The position numbers were made by a program, and so were the translations under genes. From NCBI RefSeq assembly GCF_000583875.1, contig NZ_CP006571.1:599416-663415 (forward strand): a DNA stretch of 64,000 bases. Reading direction: 5' to 3'. This stretch comes from Chlamydia avium 10DC88 (GTDB lineage: Bacteria > Chlamydiota > Chlamydiia > Chlamydiales > Chlamydiaceae). The notes beneath the pieces were generated by a model. It saw only the letters and a program-made list of their open reading frames with translations, did not search any database and was not told where the DNA came from. Below, piece by piece: positions 48,491 to 59,060 of the stretch. Numbering within the stretch: the stretch's first letter is position 1; every line of letters begins with the position of its first letter.

Positions 48491-49090
48491 TTAATTGTTA
48501 GATTTTCCCTTTCCTCGTTGCAACAAATAACTTTTATTTACCCAGAAGTACTCCACCCCCGAATATACCGAGTAAATAGCAACAATACAGCCAATGATGG
48601 ACGCAAAGAGTTCCAATCCACTGTCAGAAATCATTCCTAAAGAATGAGGAATCATTGCTAAGAGGATTAAGGAAAAGCTAATCCCTTGTAAAATAGCTTT
48701 AATTTTTCCACTTACTCGAGCAGCTACAACAACACCACGGAAGGCACATACAGTACGCAACGTACTAATTACGGAATCTCTAGCAAGAAAAACAAAAACA
48801 AGAATTAGAGGGAGATTTACTGGAGGTTGAGTAAACGTCAGATAAATGGAAATTCTATAAATACTGTCTGCCATAGGGTCAAGTAATTTCCCTAAATCTG
48901 TTACTTGGGAAAACCTTCTAGCTATGTATCCATCAATAGCATCAGTTAACTCAGAAAGACCTAGCAATGCCAGAAGTATATACGGAAGAACTACGGGAGT
49001 AACACCCAGCCACTTACCTTTCAAATAAAGTAGCATGAAAATTGGTGTCATAAACAGCCGGGAAAAAGTTAAATAATTAGGTAGCCCCAT
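48491..49090 (-). CDS. pgsA: CDP-diacylglycerol-glycerol-3-phosphate 3-phosphatidyltransferase
   Basis: Makes phosphatidylglycerophosphate. The 199-residue protein has about five membrane segments and the signature DG-x2-AR-x8-G-x3-D-x3-D in AIDGYIARRFSQVTDLGKLL. The start LPNYLTFSRLFMTPIFMLLY is typical of PgsA. Distinct from PssA at the window start. 10 bases from the convergent glgA. Confidence 0.9.
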   Translation of the reverse strand: MGLPNYLTFSRLFMTPIFMLLYLKGKWLGVTPVVLPYILLALLGLSELTDAIDGYIARRFSQVTDLGKLLDPMADSIYRISIYLTFTQPPVNLPLILVFVFLARDSVISTLRTVCAFRGVVVAARVSGKIKAILQGISFSLILLAMIPHSLGMISDSGLELFASIIGCIVAIYSVYSGVEYFWVNKSYLLQRGKGKSNN

Positions 49091-49361
49091 TTTATACTCA
49101 GAATAAAAATCAACTTAACTAGAAACTCAACTACATGTTTCAAAAACAAATAAATAGATGAGAATTAGTGTGCAAGTTTCAAGAAATTGTAATCAAACAA
49201 AACTATTTTTTGAAGGGGTTTCTTTAGTTTTTTCTCTTAATATTGTCTGTTTTTATTTGTAATGGTAACCTGTACTTTTATTCCTGAAACATCTGTTTCC
49301 TAAGTGACACATTATTGCTTTGAAACATTAAAATTCACAGATTAACGTTGGAGACCTCAAA

Positions 49362-52300
49362 ATGTCACATCCTCTCACTTTACAAGCAATGATTGCTAAA
49401 ATCTTACAATTTTGGAGTGAACAAGGATGTGTGATCCATCAGGGATATGATTTGGAAGTAGGCGCAGGGACATTTAATCCAGCAACGTTTCTACGTGCTT
49501 TAGGTCCTGAACCCTATAAAACTGCTTATGTTGAACCTTCTCGACGTCCTCAAGATGGTCGTTATGGTATGCACCCCAACCGTTTACAGAACTATCACCA
49601 GTTACAAGTTCTTCTCAAACCTGTCCCTGAAAACTTCCTTTCTTTATATGAGAAATCACTACAGGTTATTGGTTTAGATTTAAAAAATCATGATATGCGT
49701 TTTGTTCATGATGATTGGGAAAATCCTACGATCGGTGCATGGGGCTTAGGTTGGGAGGTATGGTTAAATGGGATGGAAATTACACAATTAACTTACTTTC
49801 AAGCTATAGGAAGTAAACCATTAGATGTAATTAGCGGGGAAATTACCTATGGCATTGAAAGAATTGCTATGTATTTACAAAACCAAAATTCAATTTTTAA
49901 TGTTCTTTGGAATGATGAGTTAACTTATGGTGATATTATTCAATCCTCAGAAAAGGCATGGAGCGAATATAATTTTGATGTAGCAAATACGCACATGTGG
50001 TTAAGGCATTTTGAAGACTTTGCTCAAGAAGTTTCATCAACATTAGAACAAGGGCTTCCTGTACCTGCTTATGACTTTGTTATAAAAGCATCTCATGCCT
50101 TCAATATTCTAGATGCTCGTGGTGTTATTTCCGTTACAGAACGTACACGTTATATTACAAAAATTCGCCAATTAGCTCGTGCTGTTGCTGATAGTTATGT
50201 CAACTGGAGATCTTTTTTAAACTATCCCCTATTACCTAAGGCACACACAGAGTTTCCAAAAATCTCTTCCGTGAGTCTCCCTGAAATAAAAACTCCTGAA
50301 GATTTTCTTCTAGAAATAGGTTCGGAAGAATTACCAGCTACTTTTGTTCCTATAGGAATACAGCAACTAGAACATTTGTCTAAAAAGCTTTTAGCTGATC
50401 ACAATATAAAATATGAACATCTAGAAGTATTTGGTTCCCCACGACGCCTTGCTTTATGCATTTATAAACTTGATCCCGTAGTCATACAACCAGCTGTAGA
50501 AAAGAAAGGCCCCGCTCTATCTTCTCTATTCACAGAAATAGGGGATTTAACTCCGCAGGGAAAACAATTTTTTGCTTCATATAATATATATATCAATCAT
50601 TTCGATGAACTTGCTCAATATCCTCTATTTACTATTCGTCAGATACACTCTGTGCCCTATTTATTCATATCTCATGCTGAAACATATAAAAATACAACAA
50701 CCATTCTTCATGAGGAATTACCTAAATTAATCCAATCGATAAAATTTCCTAAGAAAATGGTCTACGATGATAGTAGAGTAGAGTATGCCCGTCCTATTCG
50801 TTGGTTGGTTTCTTTATACGGAACACAAGTTTTACCTTTTACTTTTGGTAAAGTTTCAGCTTCTAATATTTCCTACGGTCATCGACAATTAGACCCTAGA
50901 AAAATCTCTATCCCTTCCTGTCAGCATTATAGAGATACCCTGCGTGATGCCTGTGTCATTGTCTCTCATAAGGAACGTAAAGAAATTATTACCCAAGGAT
51001 TACAACTACACAGTTCAGAAAATATCTTTCCTATTGCCAATTCAAGCCTACTGGAAGAAACTGTTTTCCTAACTGAGCATCCATTTGTCACCTGCGCTGA
51101 ATTTCAACCTAAATTTTGTGCTTTACCTAAGGAACTATTAATCGCAGAAATGGTTAACCATCAAAAATATTTCCCTACGCAAAATTCTCGTGGAGAGGTT
51201 ACAAATAAATTTATTTTGATATGTGATAACTGCCCTAATGATACAATTATTCAAGGTAATGAAAAAGCCCTTGCTCCTCGACTAACAGATGGTGATTTCT
51301 TATTTTCTCAAGACTTAAAAACTCCCTTAACGACTTTCATTGAGAAGCTCAAAACAGTGACTTATTTTGATTCTCTTGGTTCTCTTTACGATAAAATCGA
51401 AAGATTACAAGAACACAAAAAAGTTCTGTATCCCTTATTGCCACTATCTTCTCAAGAAGATATCACTACTGCAATTACATATTGTAAAGTAGATTTGGTA
51501 TCTGCTGTGGTTAATGAATTTGCTGAACTTCAAGGTATTATGGGAGCATATTATGTCAAGCATGCTGGCTTATCTACAGCAGCGTCAGTAGCTATAGGAG
51601 AACATTTACGTCACATTACTGATGGCCAAGCTATCTCTACTACAGGGATTCTTTTAAGTTTAATTGATCGTCTGGATAATTTACTTTCATGTTTTATTTT
51701 AAATCTTCGTCCTACGTCATCTCATGATCCTTATGCGTTACGTCGACAATCTTTAGAAATCCTTACCTTATTGCATGCTTCAAATGCTCCTTTAAATTTA
51801 GAAATTCTACTAAATCAATTTGCTCTTCATTTTCCATCAACTATTCAACAGCACTCTTGGGATAAGTCTGAGGTAGTTCATGAAATCTTAGTATTTATTT
51901 GGGGACGGTTGAAAACATTTTTATCGTCTTTGAATTTTAGTAAGGATATCATTTCTACAGTTCTTTCGGATACAGCACCAAAAAGTCCTGTAGAAATCAT
52001 CCGATCTGCAACTATCCTTCAAGAGATGAAAAGTGAACAAAGTGTAACCTTAAGGAAAATCACTACCACACATAATCGCCTTAAAAAAATGCTAGTTTCT
52101 TTAAAGTTCTCCTCAACTACACCTAAAGGAGTACAACTAGATACTCACGCTTTGCATTTACAAAATGCTTTAGAAAATTTTGAGAATATTACAAGCACAC
52201 AGGAGTTGAAAACAGAATATTTCCTTGCTCTTGGTGAACTTACAGACAGCATCAATATATTTTTAAATGAAGTACATATCACAAGTGGAAGCGAGGAATT

Positions 52301-52379
52301 AAAAAATATACGAATACGCTTACTTCTAACTGCTATGGAAAAATTCTCTTTTTATAAATGGGAAGCATTAAAAATATGA
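49362..52379 (+). CDS. glyQS: glycyl-tRNA synthetase, fused alpha and beta chains
   Basis: Charges tRNA-Gly. The 1005 residues join the alpha chain (1-290: LQFWSEQGCVIHQGYDLEVGAG, PSRRPQDGRYG) to the beta chain (from about 315: DFLLEIGSEELPATFVP, FPKKMVYDD, with an anticodon-binding C-terminus). In most bacteria glyQ and glyS are separate; the fused form is known in Chlamydia. Preceded by 271 bases without a gene. Full length. Confidence 0.95.
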   Translation: MSHPLTLQAMIAKILQFWSEQGCVIHQGYDLEVGAGTFNPATFLRALGPEPYKTAYVEPSRRPQDGRYGMHPNRLQNYHQLQVLLKPVPENFLSLYEKSLQVIGLDLKNHDMRFVHDDWENPTIGAWGLGWEVWLNGMEITQLTYFQAIGSKPLDVISGEITYGIERIAMYLQNQNSIFNVLWNDELTYGDIIQSSEKAWSEYNFDVANTHMWLRHFEDFAQEVSSTLEQGLPVPAYDFVIKASHAFNILDARGVISVTERTRYITKIRQLARAVADSYVNWRSFLNYPLLPKAHTEFPKISSVSLPEIKTPEDFLLEIGSEELPATFVPIGIQQLEHLSKKLLADHNIKYEHLEVFGSPRRLALCIYKLDPVVIQPAVEKKGPALSSLFTEIGDLTPQGKQFFASYNIYINHFDELAQYPLFTIRQIHSVPYLFISHAETYKNTTTILHEELPKLIQSIKFPKKMVYDDSRVEYARPIRWLVSLYGTQVLPFTFGKVSASNISYGHRQLDPRKISIPSCQHYRDTLRDACVIVSHKERKEIITQGLQLHSSENIFPIANSSLLEETVFLTEHPFVTCAEFQPKFCALPKELLIAEMVNHQKYFPTQNSRGEVTNKFILICDNCPNDTIIQGNEKALAPRLTDGDFLFSQDLKTPLTTFIEKLKTVTYFDSLGSLYDKIERLQEHKKVLYPLLPLSSQEDITTAITYCKVDLVSAVVNEFAELQGIMGAYYVKHAGLSTAASVAIGEHLRHITDGQAISTTGILLSLIDRLDNLLSCFILNLRPTSSHDPYALRRQSLEILTLLHASNAPLNLEILLNQFALHFPSTIQQHSWDKSEVVHEILVFIWGRLKTFLSSLNFSKDIISTVLSDTAPKSPVEIIRSATILQEMKSEQSVTLRKITTTHNRLKKMLVSLKFSSTTPKGVQLDTHALHLQNALENFENITSTQELKTEYFLALGELTDSINIFLNEVHITSGSEELKNIRIRLLLTAMEKFSFYKWEALKI

Positions 52380-52398
52380 TGTATATGAAGGATTGGCG

Positions 52399-52445
52399 CC
52401 TAGATTTATATAATCTAGGGCCACTTAGTAAAGTGCGTCATTTTT
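52399..52445 (+). terminator. terminator after glyQS
   Basis: Stem CCTAGATT/AATCTAGG (8 bp, 5-base loop) is followed by a smaller stem CACTT/AAGTG and, five bases further, a run of five T. It lies between convergent genes and may serve both. Confidence 0.5.
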
Positions 52446-52455
52446 GATAGAGATC

Positions 52456-52884
52456 CTAAAGCAAAGAGACATTGAGTACAATAACTCCATCTTCTTCAAG
52501 TAAAAGAGTTATAAGGAAAATTCCTTCTTCCTGACCTATGGTCACTTCAGGAACTTTTTTTAAGAAACTTTGAACGCAATCCTTATCTTGATCTGTGGGA
52601 CGAATCACAGCCAAAACTGCCATATCTTTCAAAGATGGGTCCAAATATCCCTCTATACCAAAACCATTGTCTAAGATTTCATCCAATATGGGAGAAGGAG
52701 AACCGCTTAATAACACCATGAGTACGGGTATACCAGAAGCATTCGCATGTACTATAGCATCATCATAGTTGTCAAAAACTCCACTAGAATTCTCCGCTAC
52801 AGGAGTACAGAATGGTTGTTCTCCGCCAAGAATAGACTGACAGTGAAACAATAAACATAAAAATAAAGATAGTAAAATACGCAT
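52456..52884 (-). CDS. exported protein, chlamydial CT795-like (142 aa)
   Basis: Signal peptide MRILLSLFLCLLFHCQSILG, then a small domain: an amphipathic helix (YDDAIVHANASG), a buried strand (IPVLMVLLSG), a helix and a late hydrophobic strand (GIFLITLLLEE). The helix-strand order resembles thioredoxin-like domains of the thioredoxin_7 type, but there is no CxxC pair, so no redox chemistry is expected. First of three similar genes in a row. In C. trachomatis a single secreted protein occupies this place by my recollection. Function unknown. Confidence 0.65.
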   Translation of the reverse strand: MRILLSLFLCLLFHCQSILGGEQPFCTPVAENSSGVFDNYDDAIVHANASGIPVLMVLLSGSPSPILDEILDNGFGIEGYLDPSLKDMAVLAVIRPTDQDKDCVQSFLKKVPEVTIGQEEGIFLITLLLEEDGVIVLNVSLL

Positions 52885-52998
52885 TAAAATTACTCTTAAA
52901 AACTAAAATGCAGGTGAGTTTACCACAACGGTTTAAAAAAAATATTAATTTTTTCAAAATCAAATAAATACGAAAAATTAGAACCTAGGTCAAAAGCA

Positions 52999-53457
52999 CT
53001 AGCTCGGTAAATCGACATGAAGAACATCGACAAGTTCTACAGCATCCTGGGAAACAGAAAGAGTAATGAGGAAGGTACCTTGTAACGACGCAATCTCAGG
53101 GAAATGCTGTTGGAGCGTATTGATTTCCTCTAACATGGGTTCGGGAATCGGTGGATAAATCAAAGGACCAATTCCCTGGGGGCTAAGAACAAGAAAATTC
53201 ACATAGTTACGCAATGCAGTCTCCCCCATAGAATAAGCTAAATTTTGCAAATCGCTGAATGCTATGGTATTTGCATCGCTATACAAAACTAGAATTGTAC
53301 TCTTTTTTTCGTTTCGTGTAGCTTCAACACAGTCTAAATATCGGTAAAAAATACGACTCTTCTGGATGAGACCTTCTTCAGCTACACAAATAGAAAGCTT
53401 CTGACCTATAGGAGATAATAAAAATAGAAAAGAAAATATCGTGAACAATATACGCAT
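52999..53457 (-). CDS. exported protein, chlamydial CT795-like (152 aa)
   Basis: Signal peptide (about residues 1-25, start MRILFTIFSFLFLL), followed by the same plan as its neighbours: helix DCVEATRNEKKS, strand TILVLYSD, a helical region, strand VNFLVLSP, and near the end QGTFLITLSV. No catalytic cysteines. Probably a diverged tandem paralogue. Separated by about 115-130 bases on each side, so each copy may have its own promoter. Confidence 0.65.
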   Translation of the reverse strand: MRILFTIFSFLFLLSPIGQKLSICVAEEGLIQKSRIFYRYLDCVEATRNEKKSTILVLYSDANTIAFSDLQNLAYSMGETALRNYVNFLVLSPQGIGPLIYPPIPEPMLEEINTLQQHFPEIASLQGTFLITLSVSQDAVELVDVLHVDLPS

Positions 53458-53587
53458 GAATTAATCTCAATAAATTATGATTAAAAAATAGGCTATAAAC
53501 CTAACAGAAAAGTGGATTTAAAATATATGAATAAACACATTACTAAATTAAAATGAGAATCGTGTTTGACTCTTATACAAAACAATC

Positions 53588-54079
53588 TTATTCATCTAGG
53601 AAAGTGGTTTCCCGGGGAAAAACATGCTGAATACTATCTTGTTGCTGTGAGTCAATAGTAATGAGTACAATGCAAGGCTCATGAATACTTATGTTAGAGA
53701 AACGCTCTTGAAACTCTACTATATGATGAATCATCGGGTCTATTTTAGGATGAAACTCCATGGAATTGATCAAACCAGGCTGTAGAATAACAAAATTAAA
53801 GACAGAGGTTAAATCTTTAGAAAGATAGAGATCTCTCTTCGTGATATCTTCCCAAACATCATCAGAAGAGGGATTTAAAAAAACAATGATTCCTAGCTTA
53901 TGATGAGCAATTGCATTTTCTAAAGCTGCGGAATAGGAATAATAGATCCTATTGCCGCTACTCAAAATACGATATTGAGGAGGGACCGTTTGTAAAATAG
54001 TCTCCGATTGACTTCCGAATCCCTCTAAAAAGCAACAACAAACAGTTATAACAAGAATTAACCAAGAACGACAAAACAT
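53588..54079 (-). CDS. exported protein, chlamydial CT795-like (163 aa)
   Basis: Signal peptide (about residues 1-22, MFCRSWLILVITVCCCFLEG), then a helix YSYSAALENAIAHHK, strand LGIIVFLNPSSDD, strand FNFVILQPG and late strand EPCIVLITI. It has the clearest thioredoxin-like outline of the three and again lacks CxxC. Length and position match the single secreted protein known here in C. trachomatis (CT795, from memory). Function unknown. Confidence 0.66.
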   Translation of the reverse strand: MFCRSWLILVITVCCCFLEGFGSQSETILQTVPPQYRILSSGNRIYYSYSAALENAIAHHKLGIIVFLNPSSDDVWEDITKRDLYLSKDLTSVFNFVILQPGLINSMEFHPKIDPMIHHIVEFQERFSNISIHEPCIVLITIDSQQQDSIQHVFPRETTFLDE

Positions 54080-54171
54080 CTTATTTCATACAAGTAAAAA
54101 CAAAATACTATATTCGCATAGAGATAGAGAAATAATCATCCCATGCTAGTGGCGACTGAATGTTTGCAGCA

Positions 54172-54447
54172 CTATACTGCGCCTTTATTAGATAGTAAGG
54201 TCTCCAATTCCAAAGTCTGTTGATTTTGCAATTCATTGAGCACTACAGTAGCTCCATAACCAAGACCTGCTGCTCTTACAAAATCACTGACACGTATGAC
54301 TGAGTCAGGAGTCTTGGGAAAGGCTAACCCAGAAGATTCAGCAACAATGATTCCTCCAGCACGATTACTTGTGAACATCATAGTCGTCATATGACCACAA
54401 CATAAAACCCAAGAAAGAATTGGTAGAAACAACTTATAAAGTTTCAT
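54172..54447 (-). CDS. small exported hypothetical protein (91 aa)
   Basis: Start taken as ATG 54447 (MKLYKLFLPILSWVLCCG); the frame opens earlier at a TTG (54456). The first 20 residues are a signal peptide; CC near residue 17 could be a loose lipobox (VLCC). The mature part is short, Gly/Ala-rich then helical (LNELQNQQTLELETLL). Not recognised. It is between dnaG and the CT795-like genes on the same strand. Confidence 0.6.
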   Translation of the reverse strand: MKLYKLFLPILSWVLCCGHMTTMMFTSNRAGGIIVAESSGLAFPKTPDSVIRVSDFVRAAGLGYGATVVLNELQNQQTLELETLLSNKGAV

Positions 54448-54554
54448 AATAAACAAGAAATTAATTAAAAAATTAACAATAGCATTTTACATTAAAAATT
54501 AATAAAACTCAATAATTTTAAAAAAATTATAAAGATGTAAATTGAATAAGATAA

Positions 54555-56327
54555 TTAGAAACCCTGGGGATCAAGAAGAGAGATTATCAATCTGTCGCTA
54601 CGCAGACGAAGATAATCCTCTAGAACAGAGATATTAGAATGATCTCCTCTCGGAGATATAGAAAGAGGGTGGCGTTTTTCTCTCCACTGACGATCTGCCA
54701 GCTTCTGTAAAGATTGTATAAATACTTGCTCCAGACAACCGGTGTTTACAAGACGCTTGATTAATAGATCTATAATCACTGGATCTTCCAGAAGAGTTAA
54801 GGCTTCATCCAAAGGGAGGTTGGAGTGATGCTGCTCGTAATACTGAATAAGAGAAGAGAAAAGCTTCCGACACTCAGGATGCTTGAAATCATCGGGAGTA
54901 AAATAGCTTTTTGCTGTATGCGGAATACTTAAGTTCTGTGGTTTACAAAATAACATACAACGCAAAACATCTGTTTCAATAATGACATCGGGATGAATTT
55001 TAGATATCTTCTTCTGAGGTATAGATGTTTTTATAGAAGATAGTCCTCCTGTCTCTAGTTTCGCCAAAGAAAATACCATAGCTTCAGGAATCATCATCAA
55101 AGATGCTAATTGCTTTAAATGCTCATAAACAACAACGAGATTCCCCCATTGCTTAATTTGTGTAATAAGCTCCTCAATAACACTTGCCTTTTCTCTAGGG
55201 GAGAAATCTGGATAAGAGCGAACTTTTTCACTAATAAGGAAGGTAAGGTAATCCTCTCCGTGGTCCAGGAGTTCTCCCAGAGATTTTACACCTTTGTGAA
55301 GTAAAAAAGAATCTGGATCCTGACCTTGAGGTAAACGGCAGACAAATACAGCAATTCCTGCTTTTTGGCAAATATCCCCTACCCGCATTGCAGCTTGTAT
55401 CCCAGCAGAATCACCATCAAAAAGCAAATAAGCTTTCAGAACTCCTAATTTAGTCAGTTCCTTCACGTGATCTTCAGTGAATGCTGTCCCTTGAGCTGCT
55501 AATGTGCAATTCAAACCTGAATCGATCATTTGTAAACAATCTATCTGTCCTTCAACTAAAATCACTCGTTTTTCTTTAGAAATTCTTCTCCGAGATAAAT
55601 GTAAACCAAATAAAGCTCGTGATTTCTTAAAAATTAATGTCTCCGGAGTATTTACATACTTGCTACCTCGTGTGGTCTCTAAAAACTTCCTTGATGAGAA
55701 TCCTATGGTATTACCTAAAGCATCATGAATAGGAAAGACTATTCTTCTCGAAAATAAAAACCACTTATTCCCTAGAAAACCAGCGTCTTCTAGCTGCTTT
55801 TCTGAAATATTTTTTTCCTGCATAGATCGAACAAATAACGATTGTTCAGGTGCATAACCTAAATGAAAACGCTCTATGGTATCTGGGGAAAGACCTCGAC
55901 GATATAAATACTGCATTGCTTCTCTACCTTCAGGAAGAAAATACAAGCAAAAACGAAATAATTTCTCAGCTTCACTATTGATTTGCCTTAGTTCCTCTTT
56001 AGCACCTGTAGAAAATATAGAGCGCGTATCCTTAGATTTAAGGACTAAGTCAACATGAAATTTTTTTGATAAAGATAGCACGGCCTCGCTAAAGGAATAC
56101 CCCAAATATTTCATTAGGAAATGAATGGCATCACCATGTTCCCCACATCCAAAACAATGATAATACGCCCCCGTAGCATTGATGATAAATGATGGTGTCT
56201 TCTCAGCATGGAAAGGACAACATGCTTTATAAGTAGATCCACTTTTCTTTAAATGGAGATGTTCGGAAAGTACTTCGACAATATCAATGCTATGTCTAAG
56301 ATGATCTAAACTTTCTTCTGTATACAT
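54555..56327 (-). CDS. dnaG: DNA primase
   Basis: Makes RNA primers at the replication fork. Zinc finger CHC2 near residues 36-62 (C-C-P-F-H ... H-C-F-G-C), the RNA polymerase domain, and a Toprim core with VEGQIDCLQM and LFDGDSAG. The C-terminal part binds DnaB. The frame extends to a TTG at 56336, but ATG 56327 (MYTEESLDHLRHSIDIV) is the expected start, 590 residues. Divergent from mutS across 240 bases with a strong inverted repeat. Confidence 0.95.
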   Translation of the reverse strand: MYTEESLDHLRHSIDIVEVLSEHLHLKKSGSTYKACCPFHAEKTPSFIINATGAYYHCFGCGEHGDAIHFLMKYLGYSFSEAVLSLSKKFHVDLVLKSKDTRSIFSTGAKEELRQINSEAEKLFRFCLYFLPEGREAMQYLYRRGLSPDTIERFHLGYAPEQSLFVRSMQEKNISEKQLEDAGFLGNKWFLFSRRIVFPIHDALGNTIGFSSRKFLETTRGSKYVNTPETLIFKKSRALFGLHLSRRRISKEKRVILVEGQIDCLQMIDSGLNCTLAAQGTAFTEDHVKELTKLGVLKAYLLFDGDSAGIQAAMRVGDICQKAGIAVFVCRLPQGQDPDSFLLHKGVKSLGELLDHGEDYLTFLISEKVRSYPDFSPREKASVIEELITQIKQWGNLVVVYEHLKQLASLMMIPEAMVFSLAKLETGGLSSIKTSIPQKKISKIHPDVIIETDVLRCMLFCKPQNLSIPHTAKSYFTPDDFKHPECRKLFSSLIQYYEQHHSNLPLDEALTLLEDPVIIDLLIKRLVNTGCLEQVFIQSLQKLADRQWREKRHPLSISPRGDHSNISVLEDYLRLRSDRLIISLLDPQGF

Positions 56328-56451
56328 ACTGTACAACTAATACTGTTCTTTGGTTATGCCATACCCTCTAGTTTAAAAAAAGCTGCCTAGTCAAATTCAC
56401 CAATAAAGAATCGAAAGGCCAAGATATACATTCAACCCTTACTTAGGAAAA

Positions 56452-56482
56452 TTCAGCAAAAACTCTAGGGTCTTTTGCTGAA
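56452..56482. promoter_or_regulatory. inverted repeat in the dnaG-mutS divergent region
   Basis: TTCAGCAAAA (56452-56461) and TTTTGCTGAA (56473-56482), a perfect 10-bp repeat with an 11-base centre, midway between the divergent starts. A second small dyad, GATAAGTTATC, follows near 56495. It could be an operator or a transcript hairpin. Function not known. Confidence 0.45.
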
Positions 56483-56574
56483 GTTTGCTAACCTGATAAG
56501 TTATCGGACTTCGGTAATATAGTGGACTCGACCAGTTTAATTCCTAAAAATAATATCTTTTTCACAGAGAAATC

Positions 56575-59058
56575 ATGACATCAAAAAAAACTACTCCAAT
56601 GATGAAACAATGGCATCAATGTAAAGAGCAAGCAGGAGACTCTCTTCTTTTCTTTCGTATGGGAGATTTCTACGAAGCATTTTACGATGACGCTGTCCTA
56701 ATTTCTCAACATTTAGATCTTACCCTCACCCAAAGACAAGGAATTCCTATGAGCGGAGTCCCTGTAGCCACTGTCAATAACTACATAGATCGCTTAATAA
56801 GCAAAGGGTTAAAAGTTGCAGTTGCAGAACAATTTGAAGAATCTGAACCGAACAAAAGCAAAACAGAGCCCCTGCCTAGAGAATTGCATAGAATCATTAC
56901 TCCTGGAACATTACTTTCTTCTTCTTTACTCTCAGAAAAAACAAATAACTACATTATATCTCTAACACGTGTAGGAACACTGTTTGGATTTGCCTGCTTA
57001 GATTTTTCCACAGGAGAATTTACTTTGCATGAATGCGATAATGCAAAGCTTCTTATTGATGAGATCTGTCGCTTATCTCCTAAAGAAATCGTTGGTTGTG
57101 ATAAGTTCTATAAAAAGCACAATGATATCTTACAACAAATTCAACAACATTTAAAATTATCTTTATCCACCTACATAGACTGGGCATTTGAACATCAATT
57201 TGCTACTCAAAAGCTTTCCTCTCATTTTAAAGTATCTTCTTTAGATGGGTTTGGTCTAAAAGGATTTGTCCCTGCAATTAATGCAGCAGGAGCTTTGCTT
57301 TCTTATCTACAAGATAAACTACTACTACCTATAGAGCATATTTCAATTCCAAAAACTCATGGAAAATACAAACACCTACTTATAGACACATCCTCACAAA
57401 TTAACCTTGAGCTTTTAACTCCTTTAAATGACCCTCAAGGAAAAAGTTCTCTTCTTCATGTTATGGAACGTACTAGTACTCCAATGGGAGGTAGGTTACT
57501 TCGTCATATTTTAGTTAACCCTTTTTATGACCTAAAAGAAATCTTATTGCGTCAAGATGCTGTTGAGTTTCTTTTAAATCACATGAAATTGAGAAAAAAC
57601 CTTCGTATTTTACTAAATCAAGTACGAGATTTAGAGCGCCTGACAACAAAAATTACTGCTACAATTGCAGGACCTAAAGATGTGGGTATGCTTCGAGACT
57701 CTCTACTCGCGATTGAGGAAGTTTTTAAGCTTCTGTCCCTGGTACATCTACCTGAATTTTTCCAAGGGAGATGTATCTTATCTACGGATATGGCGTCACT
57801 AATTCAATTACTTTCACACTCTTTATTAGGGGATCTTCCACTGAGAATTTCCGATGGCAATATCTTTTCGGATGATTATCATCCTGATTTGAGGCGATTA
57901 CGCCATATGAAGGAGAACTCCAAAGAATGGTTATGGCAATACCAAGAGACCATTCGAGAACAGACCGGAGTAAAAAAACTAAAAGTATGTTATTCACAAA
58001 TTCTCGGCTACTACATAGAAGTAAATAGTGAGTTTTCCCCCTTATTACCTAAGGAGTTTATTCGTCGACAATCGCGTCTTCATGCTGAGAGATTTACCAC
58101 AGAAAAATTGCAGCAATTTCAAGATGATATGCTACATGTATCTGAAAAGCTGCAAAATCTAGAAACTACATTATTCAAAGATATATGCGCACAAATCCTT
58201 CAACAACGAGAAAATATTCTTAATTTATCTCAAGTCATTGCTGATATTGACTATATTGTATCTCTTGCAGATCTAGCTCAGGAATATAATTACTGTCGCC
58301 CTGTAATAGATTGTAGTAATACATTATCTATAGTTCAGGGATTACATCCTGTTGTTCAAACTCTACTGAACAAAGGAACATTTATCCCCAATGATATTAC
58401 AATGGATAGCTCATCAACACGAATGATCCTGATTACCGGTCCTAATATGGCAGGGAAATCTACCTATATTCGCCAGATAGCTTTACTCGTAATTATGGCT
58501 CAGATGGGTTCCTTTATTCCTGCAAAATCTGCTCATATTGGCATGATTGACAAAATCTTTACACGTATTGGTGCTGGGGATAACCTTTCCAAAGGAATGT
58601 CTACTTTCATGGTAGAAATGACTGAAACTGCAAATATCTTACACAATGTTACTAACCGCTCCTTAGTGATTCTTGATGAAGTAGGACGAGGAACAAGTAC
58701 TTATGATGGATTAGCTATTGCCCAAGCTGTTGTTGAATACCTTTTATTTACTGAAGGAAAACAAGCAAAGACATTATTTGCTACCCACTACAAGGAACTT
58801 ACAGAGTTAGAGAACCATTGTCCGCATGTGGAAAACTTTCACGCTGGTGTGAAAGAAAATGGAGGTCAACCTATTTTCTTATATGAAATCCTTAAGGGAT
58901 ATTCTCAAAAAAGCTTTGGTATACATGTTGCAAAGCTTGCCGGCTTTCCTCTTTGTGTGATATCAAGAGCACAACATATTTTACGTCAGCTAGAAGGCCC
59001 TGAAGAAACTCCTTGTCAACAAGAACAAGAGAAAATGCAACAATTAATGTTATTCTAA
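56575..59058 (+). CDS. mutS: DNA mismatch repair protein MutS
   Basis: Recognises mismatches. Residues 1-120 hold the mismatch-reading domain with the Phe-x-Glu loop variant MGDFYEAF. Connector, lever and clamp follow, then the ATPase with Walker [14 protein letters not shown] (about 621-633), Walker [16 protein letters not shown] and the HYKEL signature. At 827 residues it is typical of MutS1. uvrC starts 2 bases after its stop codon, an unusual pairing of two repair genes that is likely an operon. Confidence 0.96.
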   Translation: MTSKKTTPMMKQWHQCKEQAGDSLLFFRMGDFYEAFYDDAVLISQHLDLTLTQRQGIPMSGVPVATVNNYIDRLISKGLKVAVAEQFEESEPNKSKTEPLPRELHRIITPGTLLSSSLLSEKTNNYIISLTRVGTLFGFACLDFSTGEFTLHECDNAKLLIDEICRLSPKEIVGCDKFYKKHNDILQQIQQHLKLSLSTYIDWAFEHQFATQKLSSHFKVSSLDGFGLKGFVPAINAAGALLSYLQDKLLLPIEHISIPKTHGKYKHLLIDTSSQINLELLTPLNDPQGKSSLLHVMERTSTPMGGRLLRHILVNPFYDLKEILLRQDAVEFLLNHMKLRKNLRILLNQVRDLERLTTKITATIAGPKDVGMLRDSLLAIEEVFKLLSLVHLPEFFQGRCILSTDMASLIQLLSHSLLGDLPLRISDGNIFSDDYHPDLRRLRHMKENSKEWLWQYQETIREQTGVKKLKVCYSQILGYYIEVNSEFSPLLPKEFIRRQSRLHAERFTTEKLQQFQDDMLHVSEKLQNLETTLFKDICAQILQQRENILNLSQVIADIDYIVSLADLAQEYNYCRPVIDCSNTLSIVQGLHPVVQTLLNKGTFIPNDITMDSSSTRMILITGPNMAGKSTYIRQIALLVIMAQMGSFIPAKSAHIGMIDKIFTRIGAGDNLSKGMSTFMVEMTETANILHNVTNRSLVILDEVGRGTSTYDGLAIAQAVVEYLLFTEGKQAKTLFATHYKELTELENHCPHVENFHAGVKENGGQPIFLYEILKGYSQKSFGIHVAKLAGFPLCVISRAQHILRQLEGPEETPCQQEQEKMQQLMLF

Positions 59059-59060
59059 CC

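Noticed and set aside
49091..49361. T-box or other riboswitch before glyQS
   Set aside because: No T-box consensus or specifier stem could be recognised; only AT-rich spacer.
52380..52455. Possible tRNA or small RNA after glyQS
   Set aside because: Only two simple hairpins with a T run; no cloverleaf. Listed as a terminator.
59013..59060. Earlier start for UvrC inside mutS
   Set aside because: The extra 16 residues are mutS in another frame; family alignment begins at the ATG right after the mutS stop.
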